Counted from the stretch's first letter, positions 1 to 7,908 are shown. The stretch: DNA of 64,000 nucleotides from Stenotrophomonas maltophilia (GCF_006970445.1 NZ_CP033877.1:566750-630749); one strand, 5' to 3'. Program-made: numbers and translations. The notes: generated by a model from the letters alone, not told the origin.

Positions 1-1
1 C

Positions 2-67
2 GTATACGTCGCCCATGACGGCGTTGACAGCGGGTATCGCTACATTCAGGAAGTGCCTGATTCCTGA
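2..67 (+). CDS. C-terminal fragment of a gene that begins before the window
   Basis: A reading frame is open from base 2 and stops with TGA at 65-67; the visible tail ends in ...YRYIQEVPDS. It is followed at once by a strong terminator-like hairpin, which is what one expects at a gene end. Only about 21 codons are visible, so no family can be named. It could be a chance frame, but the placement before the hairpin, converging with rhlE, favours a real 3' end. Confidence 0.4.
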   Translation, partial: VYVAHDGVDSGYRYIQEVPDS

Positions 68-73
68 CGCGCA

Positions 74-105
74 GAAAAAAAGGCGCAGCTTGCGCTGCGC
101 CCCTT
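74..105. terminator. Bidirectional terminator between the upstream gene and rhlE
   Basis: A GC-rich stem (GGCGCAG/CTGCGCC with a short loop) is preceded on the + strand by a run of seven A and followed by CCCTTT. Read from the - strand the A run becomes a U run, so it is a good intrinsic terminator for rhlE and a weaker one for the gene arriving from the left. Confidence 0.75.
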
Positions 106-127
106 TGTGCGTTGCAGGTGCGGAGGA

Positions 128-1549
128 TCAGCCGGCGCGACCGCCGCCGTTGCCACCCTGGCCGCGGCCACGGCCGCCACCATTGCCGCCACCGCCACGA
201 CGCTGGCCCTGACCGGCGCCTGCGCCTGCACGCTGCTGGCCATTGCCACCACCCTCGCGACGGCCGCCACCGGCCTTCTTCGGGCCGGCATGCGCATGGC
301 GCGGCGCATCGCCGTGCGGACGGCGCGCGTGGCTCTTGCGCGGTGCGCGCTCGCCGGTATCGTGCTCGGCCTTGCCCGGCGCACTGTTGCCCCAGCGGAT
401 CGGCGTCTGCAGCTCGAAGCCCGGCACATCGCGGATGTCCATGTCGCGGCCCAGCAGGCGGGTGATCGCGCGCAGCAGCTTCACTTCGTCCTGCGCCACC
501 AGCGAAATCGCCTGGCCGGTGGCACCGTTACGGCCGGTACGGCCGATGCGGTGCACGTAGTCCTCGGCCACCATCGGCAGGTCGAAGTTGATGACCTTCG
601 GCAGCTCATTGATGTCGATGCCACGCGCGGCGATGTCGGTGGCCACCAGCACGGTCACGCGGCCGGCCTTGAAGTCACCCAGTGCACGCAGGCGCTGGCC
701 CTGGCTCTTGTTGCCGTGGATCGCCGCGGTCTTGATGCCGGACTTTTCCAGGAACGTGGCCAGCTTGTCGCTGCCGTGCTTGGTACGGGCGAAGACCAGG
801 GTCTGCTCGCGGCTGTCCTGCGCCAGCAGGTGCAGCAGCAGGTCGCGCTTGCGGCTGCCATCGACCGGGTGCACGCGGTGGGTGATGGTCTCGGCCACGG
901 TGTTCTTCGGCGTCACCTGGATCTGTTCCGGGTTGCGCATGAACTCCAGCGCCAGCTGGCGGATGTTGTCCTCGAAGGTGGCCGAGAACAGCAGGGTCTG
1001 GCGGTTCTGCTTCGGCAGCTTGGCCAGGATGCGCTTGATCGACGGCAGGAAGCCCATGTCGAGCATGCGGTCGGCTTCGTCCAGGATCAGCACTTCGATG
1101 CCGGACAGGTCGACGCTGCGGCGCTCAAGGTGGTCGATCAGTCGGCCCGGGCAGGCCACCAGCAGGTCCACGCCACGGCGCAGGATGTCCAGCTGGTTGC
1201 CCATGCCGACGCCGCCGTAGATGCAGGCGCTGGGGATGCGCAGGTACTTGCTGTAACCACGCAGGCTGTCATGCACCTGGGTCGCCAGCTCGCGGGTCGG
1301 GGCCAGGATCAGCGCGCGCGGCTTGCGCGGGCCGGCGCGCACTTCCTGCGAGGCGGTGCCCAGGTGCTGCAGCAGCGGCAGGCCGAACGCAGCGGTCTTG
1401 CCGGTACCGGTCTGTGCGCCGGCCAGCAGGTCGCGACCGGCCAGCGCCAGCGGGATCGCCTGCTGCTGGATCGGGGTCGGGTTTTCGTAGCCCTGCTCGG
1501 CGAGCGCGCGCAGCAGGAAGGGCGCCAGGCCCAGCGATTCAAAAGACAT
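128..1549 (-). CDS. rhlE: DEAD-box ATP-dependent RNA helicase, RhlE type
   Basis: Unwinds RNA duplexes using ATP; RhlE proteins act in the cytoplasm on ribosome assembly and RNA turnover, often in the cold. The 473-residue protein has the Q motif near 25-30, motif I AQTGTGKT (45-52), PTRELA near 84-89, DEAD (157-160), SAT (189-191) and a HRIGRTGR motif VI in the second RecA domain. From about residue 385 the tail is low complexity, rich in Gly, Arg, Gln and His (RGG-like), typical of RhlE tails that bind RNA non-specifically. The ATG at 1549 is followed directly by the conserved N-terminal F-x-x-L-G-L motif. It stands alone, with a terminator downstream and a long leader upstream. Confidence 0.93.
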   Translation of the reverse strand: MSFESLGLAPFLLRALAEQGYENPTPIQQQAIPLALAGRDLLAGAQTGTGKTAAFGLPLLQHLGTASQEVRAGPRKPRALILAPTRELATQVHDSLRGYSKYLRIPSACIYGGVGMGNQLDILRRGVDLLVACPGRLIDHLERRSVDLSGIEVLILDEADRMLDMGFLPSIKRILAKLPKQNRQTLLFSATFEDNIRQLALEFMRNPEQIQVTPKNTVAETITHRVHPVDGSRKRDLLLHLLAQDSREQTLVFARTKHGSDKLATFLEKSGIKTAAIHGNKSQGQRLRALGDFKAGRVTVLVATDIAARGIDINELPKVINFDLPMVAEDYVHRIGRTGRNGATGQAISLVAQDEVKLLRAITRLLGRDMDIRDVPGFELQTPIRWGNSAPGKAEHDTGERAPRKSHARRPHGDAPRHAHAGPKKAGGGRREGGGNGQQRAGAGAGQGQRRGGGGNGGGRGRGQGGNGGGRAG

Positions 1550-1786
1550 TGAGTTTGCTCCAAGTACAAGAAACGCCTGTCCGAACGGACAGACGGGGGC
1601 AGATCAAACTGATCGGCTGACTCGGAGCGTTCCCGTGAACCGCGCTGCGAGAATTGGGTGCAGCCGGCACGAAGCGCAGGCTGGAATGCGTGACGAACGG
1701 CGTCGGAGTGGGGGCGGGCGAAGAGGGCGGACCCTGGTCGCCGGCGATCCCGGAGGGAAACGGACGGCCGCTGCAGACCCTGCAAG

Positions 1787-1814
1787 TCTAAACGATGTTC
1801 GAGACTTCGCGCAA
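1787..1814 (-). promoter_or_regulatory. Candidate sigma70 promoter for rhlE with a long leader
   Basis: On the - strand TTGCGC (1814-1809) and TTTAGA (1792-1787) are separated by 16 bases. Transcription from here would give a leader of about 230 bases before rhlE. Within it lies a small perfect inverted repeat, CTGTCCG-AA-CGGACAG (1577-1592), close to the start codon. Long structured leaders are common for cold-induced helicase genes; that link is inference. Confidence 0.35.
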
Positions 1815-1842
1815 AAAGGCCTGTTCAGGTAGGGGGGTCTCT

Positions 1843-2099
1843 GCAGGGCTTGCAGCCCTGCACCCGCGGAGGCCAGAGCCACGTCAACGTCAACGTCAAA
1901 AGCTGGCTTCCTGAGGGTTGGCGGGGTGGGTCCGGTTGAGGGGGTGTGAGCGGCATGGATGCCGCGACCAAGCCCCCATGGATGGGTTTACGGCGTCCCC
2001 GCAAACCCACAGGACCCCGCCATCCCACGGAATGTCCGCTGTTGCTGTTGCGTCGGCTGTTGCCTTGGCTTGAAGCAGGTGCAGGGCTGCAAGCCCTGC
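1843..2099. repeat. Large imperfect palindromic repeat element (about 257 bp), copy A
   Basis: Fills most of the 658-base gap between rhlE and the FAH-family gene. It begins with GCAGGGCTTGCAGCCCTGC (1843-1861) and ends with GCAGGGCTGCAAGCCCTGC (2081-2099), which are exact reverse complements. Inside, both arms carry AAC-rich stretches, a GGCGGGGT.../...ACCCCGCC pair, and a centre with CATGGATGCCGC and CCCCCATGGATGGG blocks. The same architecture recurs at 56382-56580 and 56713-56969. It has no plausible gene. The rest of the gap (1862-2207 outside the element, 1550-1842) holds only the rhlE leader/promoter and about 100 bases of leader for the next gene. Confidence 0.75.
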
Positions 2100-2207
2100 C
2101 GAACCCCCTCCTGCGGTAGGGTGGGACGATGCCGCGCTGCAGCTTGGCGTCGCCGCAGATTTGATTACACTTGAAACTTGTTTGCCCACGACTCCGGACA
2201 CCCACCC

Positions 2208-3197
2208 ATGAAGCTTGGTTCTTTGAAGGAAGGCGGCCGCGACGGCACCCTGATCGTCGTCTCGCGTGACCTGCGCCACGGCGTGCGCGCCACCGGCATT
2301 GCCGCCACACTGCAGCAGGCCCTGGAGGACTGGAGCCACATCGCGCCGCGCCTGAACGCCCTGTACGAATCGCTCAACGCTGGCGATGCCGATGGCGTGT
2401 TCGACCTCGACCCGCAGGCACTGGCCGCGCCGATGCCGCGCGCCTATGAGTTCGTCGATGGCAGTGCCTACCTGCCGCATGTCGAGCGCGTGCGCCGTGC
2501 CCGTGGCGCCGAGGTGCCGGAGAGCTTCTACACCGATCCGCTGATGTACCAGGCCACCAGCGCAGGCTTCTACGGCCCGCGCGACGCGGTCAAGGTGGTC
2601 AGCGAGGACTACGGCATCGACCTGGAAGCGGAGATCGTGGTGATCACCGACGATGTGCCGATGGCGGCCACCCCGGAACAGGCGGCGGGCCACATTCAAC
2701 TGGTCGGCCTGGTCAACGATGTCTCGCTGCGCAACCTGATCCCGGGCGAGCTGGCCAAGGGCTTCGGCTTCCTGCAGTCCAAGCCGCGCTCGGCGCTGTC
2801 GCCGGTGTTCGTCACTCCCGACGAACTGGGCGCTGCATGGCAGGACAGCAAGGTGCACCTGCCGCTGCTGACCCACATCAACGGCCAGTGGTTCGGTGCG
2901 CCGGAGGCGGGCGTGGACATGCAGTTCAACTTCGCCCAGCTGGTCGCGCATGCGGCCAAGACCCGTCCGCTGGGCGCCGGCACCATCGTCGGCTCGGGCA
3001 CCATCGCCAACGAGGACACCAGCAAGGGCGCATCGTGCTTCGCCGAGCAGCGCGTGGTCGAAACCCTGCGTGACGGCAAGCCGAGCACGCCGTTCATGTC
3101 TTTCGGCGATGTGGTCCGCATCGAGATGCTCGATGCCGCGGGCAACAGCATCTTCGGTGCGATCGAGCAGCGCATCGAACAGGCGGCCAAGCCCTGA
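2208..3197 (+). CDS. Fumarylacetoacetate hydrolase family protein
   Basis: A 329-residue member of the FAH superfamily, which cleaves or hydrates acyl-pyruvate-type beta-diketones with a Mg/Ca ion. The ATG at 2208 is preferred because the conserved MKLGSL start follows it; an in-frame TTG at 2178 would add ten weak residues. Visible family features are the acidic metal-ligand stretch ...DLEAEIVVI..., VNDVSLRN, and GSGTIANED. The next gene is maleylacetoacetate isomerase only 14 bases away, so the pair fits the last two steps of tyrosine/homogentisate breakdown: maleyl- to fumarylacetoacetate, then hydrolysis to fumarate and acetoacetate. Family membership is clear; the exact substrate is inferred from the neighbour. 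Confidence 0.85.
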   Translation: MKLGSLKEGGRDGTLIVVSRDLRHGVRATGIAATLQQALEDWSHIAPRLNALYESLNAGDADGVFDLDPQALAAPMPRAYEFVDGSAYLPHVERVRRARGAEVPESFYTDPLMYQATSAGFYGPRDAVKVVSEDYGIDLEAEIVVITDDVPMAATPEQAAGHIQLVGLVNDVSLRNLIPGELAKGFGFLQSKPRSALSPVFVTPDELGAAWQDSKVHLPLLTHINGQWFGAPEAGVDMQFNFAQLVAHAAKTRPLGAGTIVGSGTIANEDTSKGASCFAEQRVVETLRDGKPSTPFMSFGDVVRIEMLDAAGNSIFGAIEQRIEQAAKP

Positions 3198-3211
3198 GCA
3201 TGGAGGCGGCG

Positions 3212-3880
3212 ATGGACATCCCGGTCGACGACGGCATCGTGCTGTACACCTACTGGCGATCCAGCGCCGCGTACCGCGTACGCATCGGCCTGGAGCTGAA
3301 GGGTCTGGCCTGGGAGGCGCGGCCGGTGCATCTGGTGCGCGAAGGCGGCGAGCAGCACCTGGACGCCTATCGCGCGCTCAATCCGCAGCAGCTGGTGCCG
3401 ACCCTGTTGCACGAGGGGCACGCGCTGACCCAGTCGCTGGCGATCGTGGAATACCTGGACGAGCGCTTCCCACAGGTACCGCTGCTGCCGGCCGACGCCG
3501 CCGGCCGCGCGCGGGTGCGTGCACTGGCCCAGCTGGTGGCCTGCGATATCCACCCGATCAACAACCTGCGGGTGATGCAGTACCTGGAGCGCAGCCTGAA
3601 GCTGCCGGCCGATGCCCGCGCGCAGTGGACCCTGCACTGGATCGCCGAGGGCTTCCAGGCAATGGAAGCTCTGCTGGCCAACAGCAGTGACACCGGCACG
3701 TTCTGCCACGGCGACCGCCCCGGACTGGCCGACATCTGCCTGCTGCCGCAGCTGTACAACGCACACCGCTTCGGCCTGGACCTGACGCCGTACCCGACCC
3801 TGCGCCGCATCGAAGCGGCGTGCCAGGTACTGGACGCCTTCGACCGCGCCCGGCCGGAAAACCAGCGCGACGCCGCCTGA
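3212..3880 (+). CDS. maiA: Maleylacetoacetate isomerase (zeta-class glutathione transferase)
   Basis: Isomerises maleylacetoacetate to fumarylacetoacetate using glutathione, in the cytoplasm. The ATG at 3212 is chosen because GGAGG sits five bases upstream; an ATG at 3200 in the same frame would add MEAA. The 222-residue protein begins with a thioredoxin-fold N-terminal domain carrying the zeta-class signature region RSSAAYRVR (usually SSCSxRVR; here the usual Cys is Ala), then ...NPQQLVPTL and QSLAIVEYLDERFP, followed by an all-helical C-terminal domain with DIHPINNLRV. It is co-transcribed with the FAH-family gene. A REP-like hairpin starting four bases after the stop probably ends the transcript. 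Confidence 0.9.
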   Translation: MDIPVDDGIVLYTYWRSSAAYRVRIGLELKGLAWEARPVHLVREGGEQHLDAYRALNPQQLVPTLLHEGHALTQSLAIVEYLDERFPQVPLLPADAAGRARVRALAQLVACDIHPINNLRVMQYLERSLKLPADARAQWTLHWIAEGFQAMEALLANSSDTGTFCHGDRPGLADICLLPQLYNAHRFGLDLTPYPTLRRIEAACQVLDAFDRARPENQRDAA

Positions 3881-3883
3881 AAG

Positions 3884-3947
3884 AAAAAGGGGACGGAGGG
3901 GATTAAGTCGTATATGCACTTACGACTTAATCCCCTCCGTCCCCTTT
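3884..3947. repeat. REP-like perfect inverted repeat, overlapping the udgX stop codon
   Basis: The left arm at 3886-3912 and right arm at 3921-3947 are 27-base perfect inverted repeats around an 8-base loop; the arms contain GGGGACGGAGGGGATTAAG. The 38 bases 3884-3921 recur exactly, in inverted orientation, at 6736-6773. The right arm runs into the convergent UdgX gene and encodes its last residues and TAA stop (3927-3929). It probably works as a bidirectional terminator. This GGGGACGGAGGGGATTAAGTC family is, to my knowledge, a common dispersed palindrome in Xanthomonadaceae; that is recollection, not a search. Confidence 0.85.
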
Positions 3948-5387
3948 CTGCTGCAATCGGGCCAGGTCATCGCGGAACAGCCGGTAGGCATCCTCGCGCC
4001 GCGCATCGTTGGTCTGCCGCAACACCCATGCCGGGTGCACCGTGGCGTAGCCGCGCGTGCCGTCCTCGAGGGTGTGCCAGCGCCCGCGGTCGCGTGAGAG
4101 GTTGAAATCACGACCGAATACCGAGGCTGCTGCTGTCGCGCCGAGGCACACAATCACCTGCGGCCGCACGCGTGCGATCTCACCCATCAGCCAAGGGCGG
4201 CAGGCCTGGACGTGGCGGCTCTCCGGCCGCTTGTGCAGCCGCACCTTGCCGCGCCGTTCATGGTGGAAGTGCTTCACCGCGTTGGTGAGGTATAGCTGGG
4301 CGCGATCGATTCCCAGTTCCGCCAGTGCGCGGTCCAGCACCTGGCCGGCAGGTCCTGCGAACGGCTGTCCGCGCAGGTCCTCGGTATCGCCAGGTTGTTC
4401 TCCGACCAGCATCACCTCGGCGCCTGCCGGCCCCTGCCCGAACACGGTCTGCGTGGCCTGCTCCCAGAGCGGGCACTGGCGGCAGGCGCCGGCCTGTCCG
4501 CGCAGATTCTCCAGGCTGCTTGCATCGGTCGCCGATGTCGCAGCGTTCGCTCGCAGAGGAATCCGGCGCTGCGGTGCCTGCGCGGGACGGTCATGCATTT
4601 CCTGCACGCGGTCGGACGCGTCCCTCACCAGGCGTGGCAGCAATTGTGCTTCAGGCAGGTGGCGCCAGTACTTTGCCGGCATCTCCTGCATCATCATCCG
4701 TGTGTTGAGCCGTGCCGGATTGAAGATGCTCGCGTAGTAGGTCTGCCACAGCGACTCGCGTGCGTCCTCGGCCGGGGCATCCTCGCGCCGTGCGCCGGGG
4801 CCGAAGGCAAGCGCCTGTCCATCCCAGGCGACGCTGCGCGAAGGCGTGAGAATGGCCCAGCGCATGCCGGTGAAGCGGCGCGCGAAGAACGGCGCGACCC
4901 GATCGACAATGTGGTGCTGTGGCTCGAACCAGGCGATGAACGCATCAGGCTGGCCAGGCACCTCGCGGAAGCGCACGAATGCCTTCATCTTGTGCGTGTC
5001 ACGGCGGACCGTCTGGGCCATGGCCATCGCCCGCAGTACGTCGGCATCGGCGGGGTTTGACAGCACCGAGCGTTCGCCATGGGTGATGCGCCACAGCAAC
5101 CGGTACAGGAGGGCCATGCGCTGCCCGTCGCGATGACACAGGCAGGTGGCCGCCAGCTCCAGGAAGTCGCGCGGTACGTTCGGTGCGCCAGCATCGGCCT
5201 GCACAGGCGCCGAGGTGACCGCGGGCGCATCCAGCAGTGATGCGTCGCTGCCCTCCAGCCAGTCCAGCTGCTCCGGCGCGACGTCGCGCAGCAGGGCTTC
5301 ACGCGCACCGTTGCGCCAGGCCTCCAGCGACCATGGCGGATCCACCCGCAGCGACCAGCGCTGCGCGTCAGGCCGCGGACGGTGCAT
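3927..5387 (-). CDS. UdgX-family uracil-DNA-binding protein fused to a DUF4130 domain
   Basis: A 486-residue two-domain protein. Residues about 15-260 match DUF4130-type sequence (WSLEAWR..., THKMKAFVRFRE, MRWAILTP). Residues about 295-480 are a family-4/UdgX uracil-DNA glycosylase: Cys302, Cys305, Cys396 and Cys414 fit the 4Fe-4S ligands, GEQPGDTED (329-337) is motif 1, and HPAWVLR (451-457) is the last motif. The UdgX hallmark loop KRRIH appears as KVRLH (381-385); the final His is the residue that traps uracil-DNA covalently in studied UdgX proteins. It overlaps the upstream radical SAM gene by 20 bases, a known pairing in DNA-repair contexts. Its last six residues (KGDGGD) and stop are supplied by a REP-like repeat. 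Confidence 0.9.
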   Translation of the reverse strand: MHRPRPDAQRWSLRVDPPWSLEAWRNGAREALLRDVAPEQLDWLEGSDASLLDAPAVTSAPVQADAGAPNVPRDFLELAATCLCHRDGQRMALLYRLLWRITHGERSVLSNPADADVLRAMAMAQTVRRDTHKMKAFVRFREVPGQPDAFIAWFEPQHHIVDRVAPFFARRFTGMRWAILTPSRSVAWDGQALAFGPGARREDAPAEDARESLWQTYYASIFNPARLNTRMMMQEMPAKYWRHLPEAQLLPRLVRDASDRVQEMHDRPAQAPQRRIPLRANAATSATDASSLENLRGQAGACRQCPLWEQATQTVFGQGPAGAEVMLVGEQPGDTEDLRGQPFAGPAGQVLDRALAELGIDRAQLYLTNAVKHFHHERRGKVRLHKRPESRHVQACRPWLMGEIARVRPQVIVCLGATAAASVFGRDFNLSRDRGRWHTLEDGTRGYATVHPAWVLRQTNDARREDAYRLFRDDLARLQQKGDGGD

Positions 5388-6651
5388 CGAACAGCGAACC
5401 CTGTCGCGGGGGCGGGGCCAGCTGCGCGCGTAGCGCCGCCGGATCGTCCAGCGCCTTGCGCGGATGATGGTCAGCCAGCAGCACGAACGGGAGCAGCTTG
5501 CTCATCGGTGCCTTCAGGCGCGCGATGTCGGCCACGCGCAGCCGCGCGTGGCGGCGCGCCATCAGCAGCCGTTTTACGTTGCGCACGCCCAGCCCGGGTA
5601 CGCGAAGCAGCATTTCCTTCGGTGCGCGGTTGAGGTCCACGGGAAAGCGCTCGGGATGGCGGATCGCCCAGGCCATCTTCGGGTCGATGTCCAGATCGAG
5701 CATGCCGTCCTGGGTGGTATCGGTAATCTCATCCACACCGTACCCGTAGAAGCGCAGCAGCCAGTCAGCCTGGTAAAGGCGGTGTTCGCGCTGCAACGGC
5801 GGTGGCTGCAGTGGCAGCTGCCGGCTGGCGTCCGGAATCGGGCTGAACGCGGAGTAATACACCCGGCGCATGCGGTAGTTGCCGTACAGACTCTCGGCGC
5901 TTGCCAGGATCTGCTGGTCGTTTGCCCCGTCCGCGCCGACGATCATCTGCGTGCTCTGTCCGGCCGGTGCGAAACGGGGAGGGCGCGGGCGTGCGCTGCG
6001 GCTTGCCGTCGGCGCCACCGCGGCGGGGGCCTTGCGTGCCTCCTTGGCTTCCTCGATGCGCCAGCGCAGTTCGCCCATCGCGCCGCGGATCGAATGCACC
6101 GTCTTCTCGGGCGCCAAGGCGCTCAGGCCGGCTTCGGTCGGCAGTTCCACGTTGATGGACAAGCGGTCGGAATAGCGCCCGGCACTGGCCAGCAGTTCCG
6201 GCGAGGCCTCGGGAATGGTCTTGAGGTGGATGTAGCCGGCGTAACGGTGTTCTTCGCGCAGCTGCCGGGCAACCTCCACCATCTGTTCCATGGTGTAGTC
6301 CGCATTGCGGATGATCCCGCTGGACAGGAACAGGCCCTCAATGTAGTTGCGCTTGTAGAAGTCCAGGGTGAGCGCGACCACCTCGTCCACGCTGAAACGT
6401 GCTCGGGGCACGTTGCTGGAAACCCGGTTCACGCAATAAGCGCAGTCGTAGATGCAGAAGTTGGTCAGCAGGATCTTCAGCAACGAAACGCAGCGGCCAT
6501 CGGGTGTGTAGCTGTGGCAGATGCCCATGCCTTCGGTGCTGCCGATACCGCCACTGGCGCGAGAATCGCGCTTGCCCGAACCGCTGGAGGCGCAGGAGGC
6601 GTCGTATTTGGCGGCGTCGGCCAGAATGGCCAGCTTGCGGATGGTTTCCAT
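5368..6651 (-). CDS. Putative DNA modification/repair radical SAM protein
   Basis: A 427-residue radical SAM protein with the cluster motif C66-x3-C70-x2-C73 (CIYDCAYC) near the N-terminus, after a conserved Cys-rich leader (C20, C45, C54). The C-terminal 90 residues carry a helix-hairpin-helix DNA-binding motif (LRVPGLGVRNVKRLL), which points to nucleic acid as the partner. This family usually occurs immediately upstream of a UdgX/DUF4130 protein, exactly as here, and the two overlap by 20 bases. The chemistry is not known; repair or modification of DNA bases is the usual guess. The ATG at 6651 starts the conserved METIRKLAILADAAKYD segment. The two-gene unit is bracketed by inverted REP-like repeats. 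Confidence 0.88.
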   Translation of the reverse strand: METIRKLAILADAAKYDASCASSGSGKRDSRASGGIGSTEGMGICHSYTPDGRCVSLLKILLTNFCIYDCAYCVNRVSSNVPRARFSVDEVVALTLDFYKRNYIEGLFLSSGIIRNADYTMEQMVEVARQLREEHRYAGYIHLKTIPEASPELLASAGRYSDRLSINVELPTEAGLSALAPEKTVHSIRGAMGELRWRIEEAKEARKAPAAVAPTASRSARPRPPRFAPAGQSTQMIVGADGANDQQILASAESLYGNYRMRRVYYSAFSPIPDASRQLPLQPPPLQREHRLYQADWLLRFYGYGVDEITDTTQDGMLDLDIDPKMAWAIRHPERFPVDLNRAPKEMLLRVPGLGVRNVKRLLMARRHARLRVADIARLKAPMSKLLPFVLLADHHPRKALDDPAALRAQLAPPPRQGSLFDAPSAA

Positions 6652-6735
6652 TGAGGAAACCTACGGATGAGAGGTCTCATTGGATGAGACCGCCCCTGAA
6701 CGCTTCAGAAGAGGGGGCGGAGGGAGCGACGTCGC

Positions 6736-6773
6736 AAGTGCATATACGACTTAATCCCCTCCGTCCCCTTTTT
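6736..6773. repeat. REP-like repeat, second copy, inverted relative to 3884-3921
   Basis: These 38 bases are the exact reverse complement of 3884-3921. Just to the left (about 6709-6735) is a degenerate opposite arm (GGGGGCGGAGGGAGCGACGTCGC), so the whole unit is again a hairpin, less perfect than the first. It lies between the start of the radical SAM gene and the stop of the PilU-type gene, and its T run at 6769-6773 faces the PilU stop at 6781. Confidence 0.8.
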
Positions 6774-6780
6774 CGTGCGG

Positions 6781-7908
6781 TCAGAAGCCGTGGGTGATGC
6801 TGGGCGCGCCTGCCGAGAAATCGGCGTACGGGTCGTGCTCGCCGCTGCTGCCCTCGGACAGGCGGAACTTCAGGGCCAGGCCATCGCGCGAGTCGGCCGC
6901 GCGCAGCGCTTCCTCCTGCTCGATGATGCCGGCCTTGGCCAGCCGGAACAGGCACTGGTCGAAGCTCTCCATGCCTTCCTCCAGCGAGCCTTCCATCGCC
7001 GCCTTGATCTCGTGCACCTGGCCGCGACGCAGCAGGTCACGGATCATCGGCGTGTTGATCAGCACCTCGGTGGCTGGCAGCCGGCGGCCCTCCTTGTTCT
7101 TCACCAGGCGCTGGCTGATCACCGCGCGCAGGTTCAGCGCCAGGTTCATCAGCACGTTCTTGTGCGCGCTTTCCGGGAAGAAGTTGAGGATGCGCTCGAT
7201 GGTCTGGTCGGCGTTGTTGGAGTGCAGTGTGGCCAGGCACAGGTGGCCGGTTTCGGCGAAGGCGATCGCCGCCTCCATCGTTTCCGCATCCAGGATTTCG
7301 CCGATCAGGATCACGTCCGGCGCTTCACGCATGGCGTTCTTCAGCGCGTTGTGGAAGGCATGGGTATCCAGCCCGACCTCGCGCTGGTTGACGATCGACA
7401 TCTTGTGCTTGTGCAGGTACTCGATCGGGTCCTCGATGGTGAGGATGTGACCGGTGGTGGTGCTGTTGCGGTGGTCGATCATCGACGCCAGCGAGGTGGA
7501 CTTGCCGGAACCGGTGGACCCCACCACCAGCACCAGCCCGCGTGGGGTCATGATGACGTCCTTCAGCACCTGCGGAAGGTTCAGCTCCTCGATGCTCGGG
7601 ATGCGGCTGCGGATGGCGCGGATGACCATGCCGACTTCACCCCGCTGCTTGAACACGTTGACGCGGAAGCGCCCGGCATCGGGCAGGGCGATGGCCATGT
7701 TGAGCTCCAGCTCGCGCTCGAACTGCGGCACCTGGCCTTCGTCCATCAGCGAGTAGGCGATCTTCTTGACCATGCCCGGCGGCAGGCCGGTGTTGCCCAG
7801 CGGATAAAGCTTCCCCTCGATCTTGATGTAGACCGGTGCCCCGGTGGTCAGAAACATGTCCGAAGCGTTCTTTTCGGTCATCAGCTTCAGGAAGTAGCCG
7901 ATATCCAT
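6781..7908 (-). CDS. pilU: PilT/PilU-type type IV pilus ATPase (PilU-like)
   Basis: Hexameric secretion-type ATPase that powers or assists pilus retraction at the inner membrane. The 375-residue protein has Walker A GSTGSGKS (130-137), an Asp box (HILTIEDPIEYLH, 154-166), Walker B VILIGEI with Glu204, and a His box (AETGHLCLATLH, 218-229). The segment IAFAETGHLCLATLHSNN and INFFPE-like spacing resemble PilU more than PilT. Odd: the usual GE(I/M)RD reads GEILD, with Leu206 replacing Arg. It is not next to a pilT gene here; the neighbour is a divergent DUF4398/OmpA pair. A very long open frame continues upstream of the ATG at 7908 but is only the antisense of those genes. It may be an accessory paralogue rather than the canonical PilU. 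Confidence 0.85.
   Translation of the reverse strand: MDIGYFLKLMTEKNASDMFLTTGAPVYIKIEGKLYPLGNTGLPPGMVKKIAYSLMDEGQVPQFERELELNMAIALPDAGRFRVNVFKQRGEVGMVIRAIRSRIPSIEELNLPQVLKDVIMTPRGLVLVVGSTGSGKSTSLASMIDHRNSTTTGHILTIEDPIEYLHKHKMSIVNQREVGLDTHAFHNALKNAMREAPDVILIGEILDAETMEAAIAFAETGHLCLATLHSNNADQTIERILNFFPESAHKNVLMNLALNLRAVISQRLVKNKEGRRLPATEVLINTPMIRDLLRRGQVHEIKAAMEGSLEEGMESFDQCLFRLAKAGIIEQEEALRAADSRDGLALKFRLSEGSSGEHDPYADFSAGAPSITHGF

Noticed and set aside
107..1552. 481-codon open frame on the + strand opposite rhlE
   Set aside because: It is the antisense of a clear DEAD-box helicase and its residues (His/Gln/Arg/Val-rich) are typical of GC-rich shadow frames.
3884..3947. CRISPR repeat or tRNA-like structure
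   Set aside because: It is a single palindrome without regularly spaced direct repeats, and shows no cloverleaf. No CRISPR array, rRNA or tRNA gene was recognised anywhere in the window.
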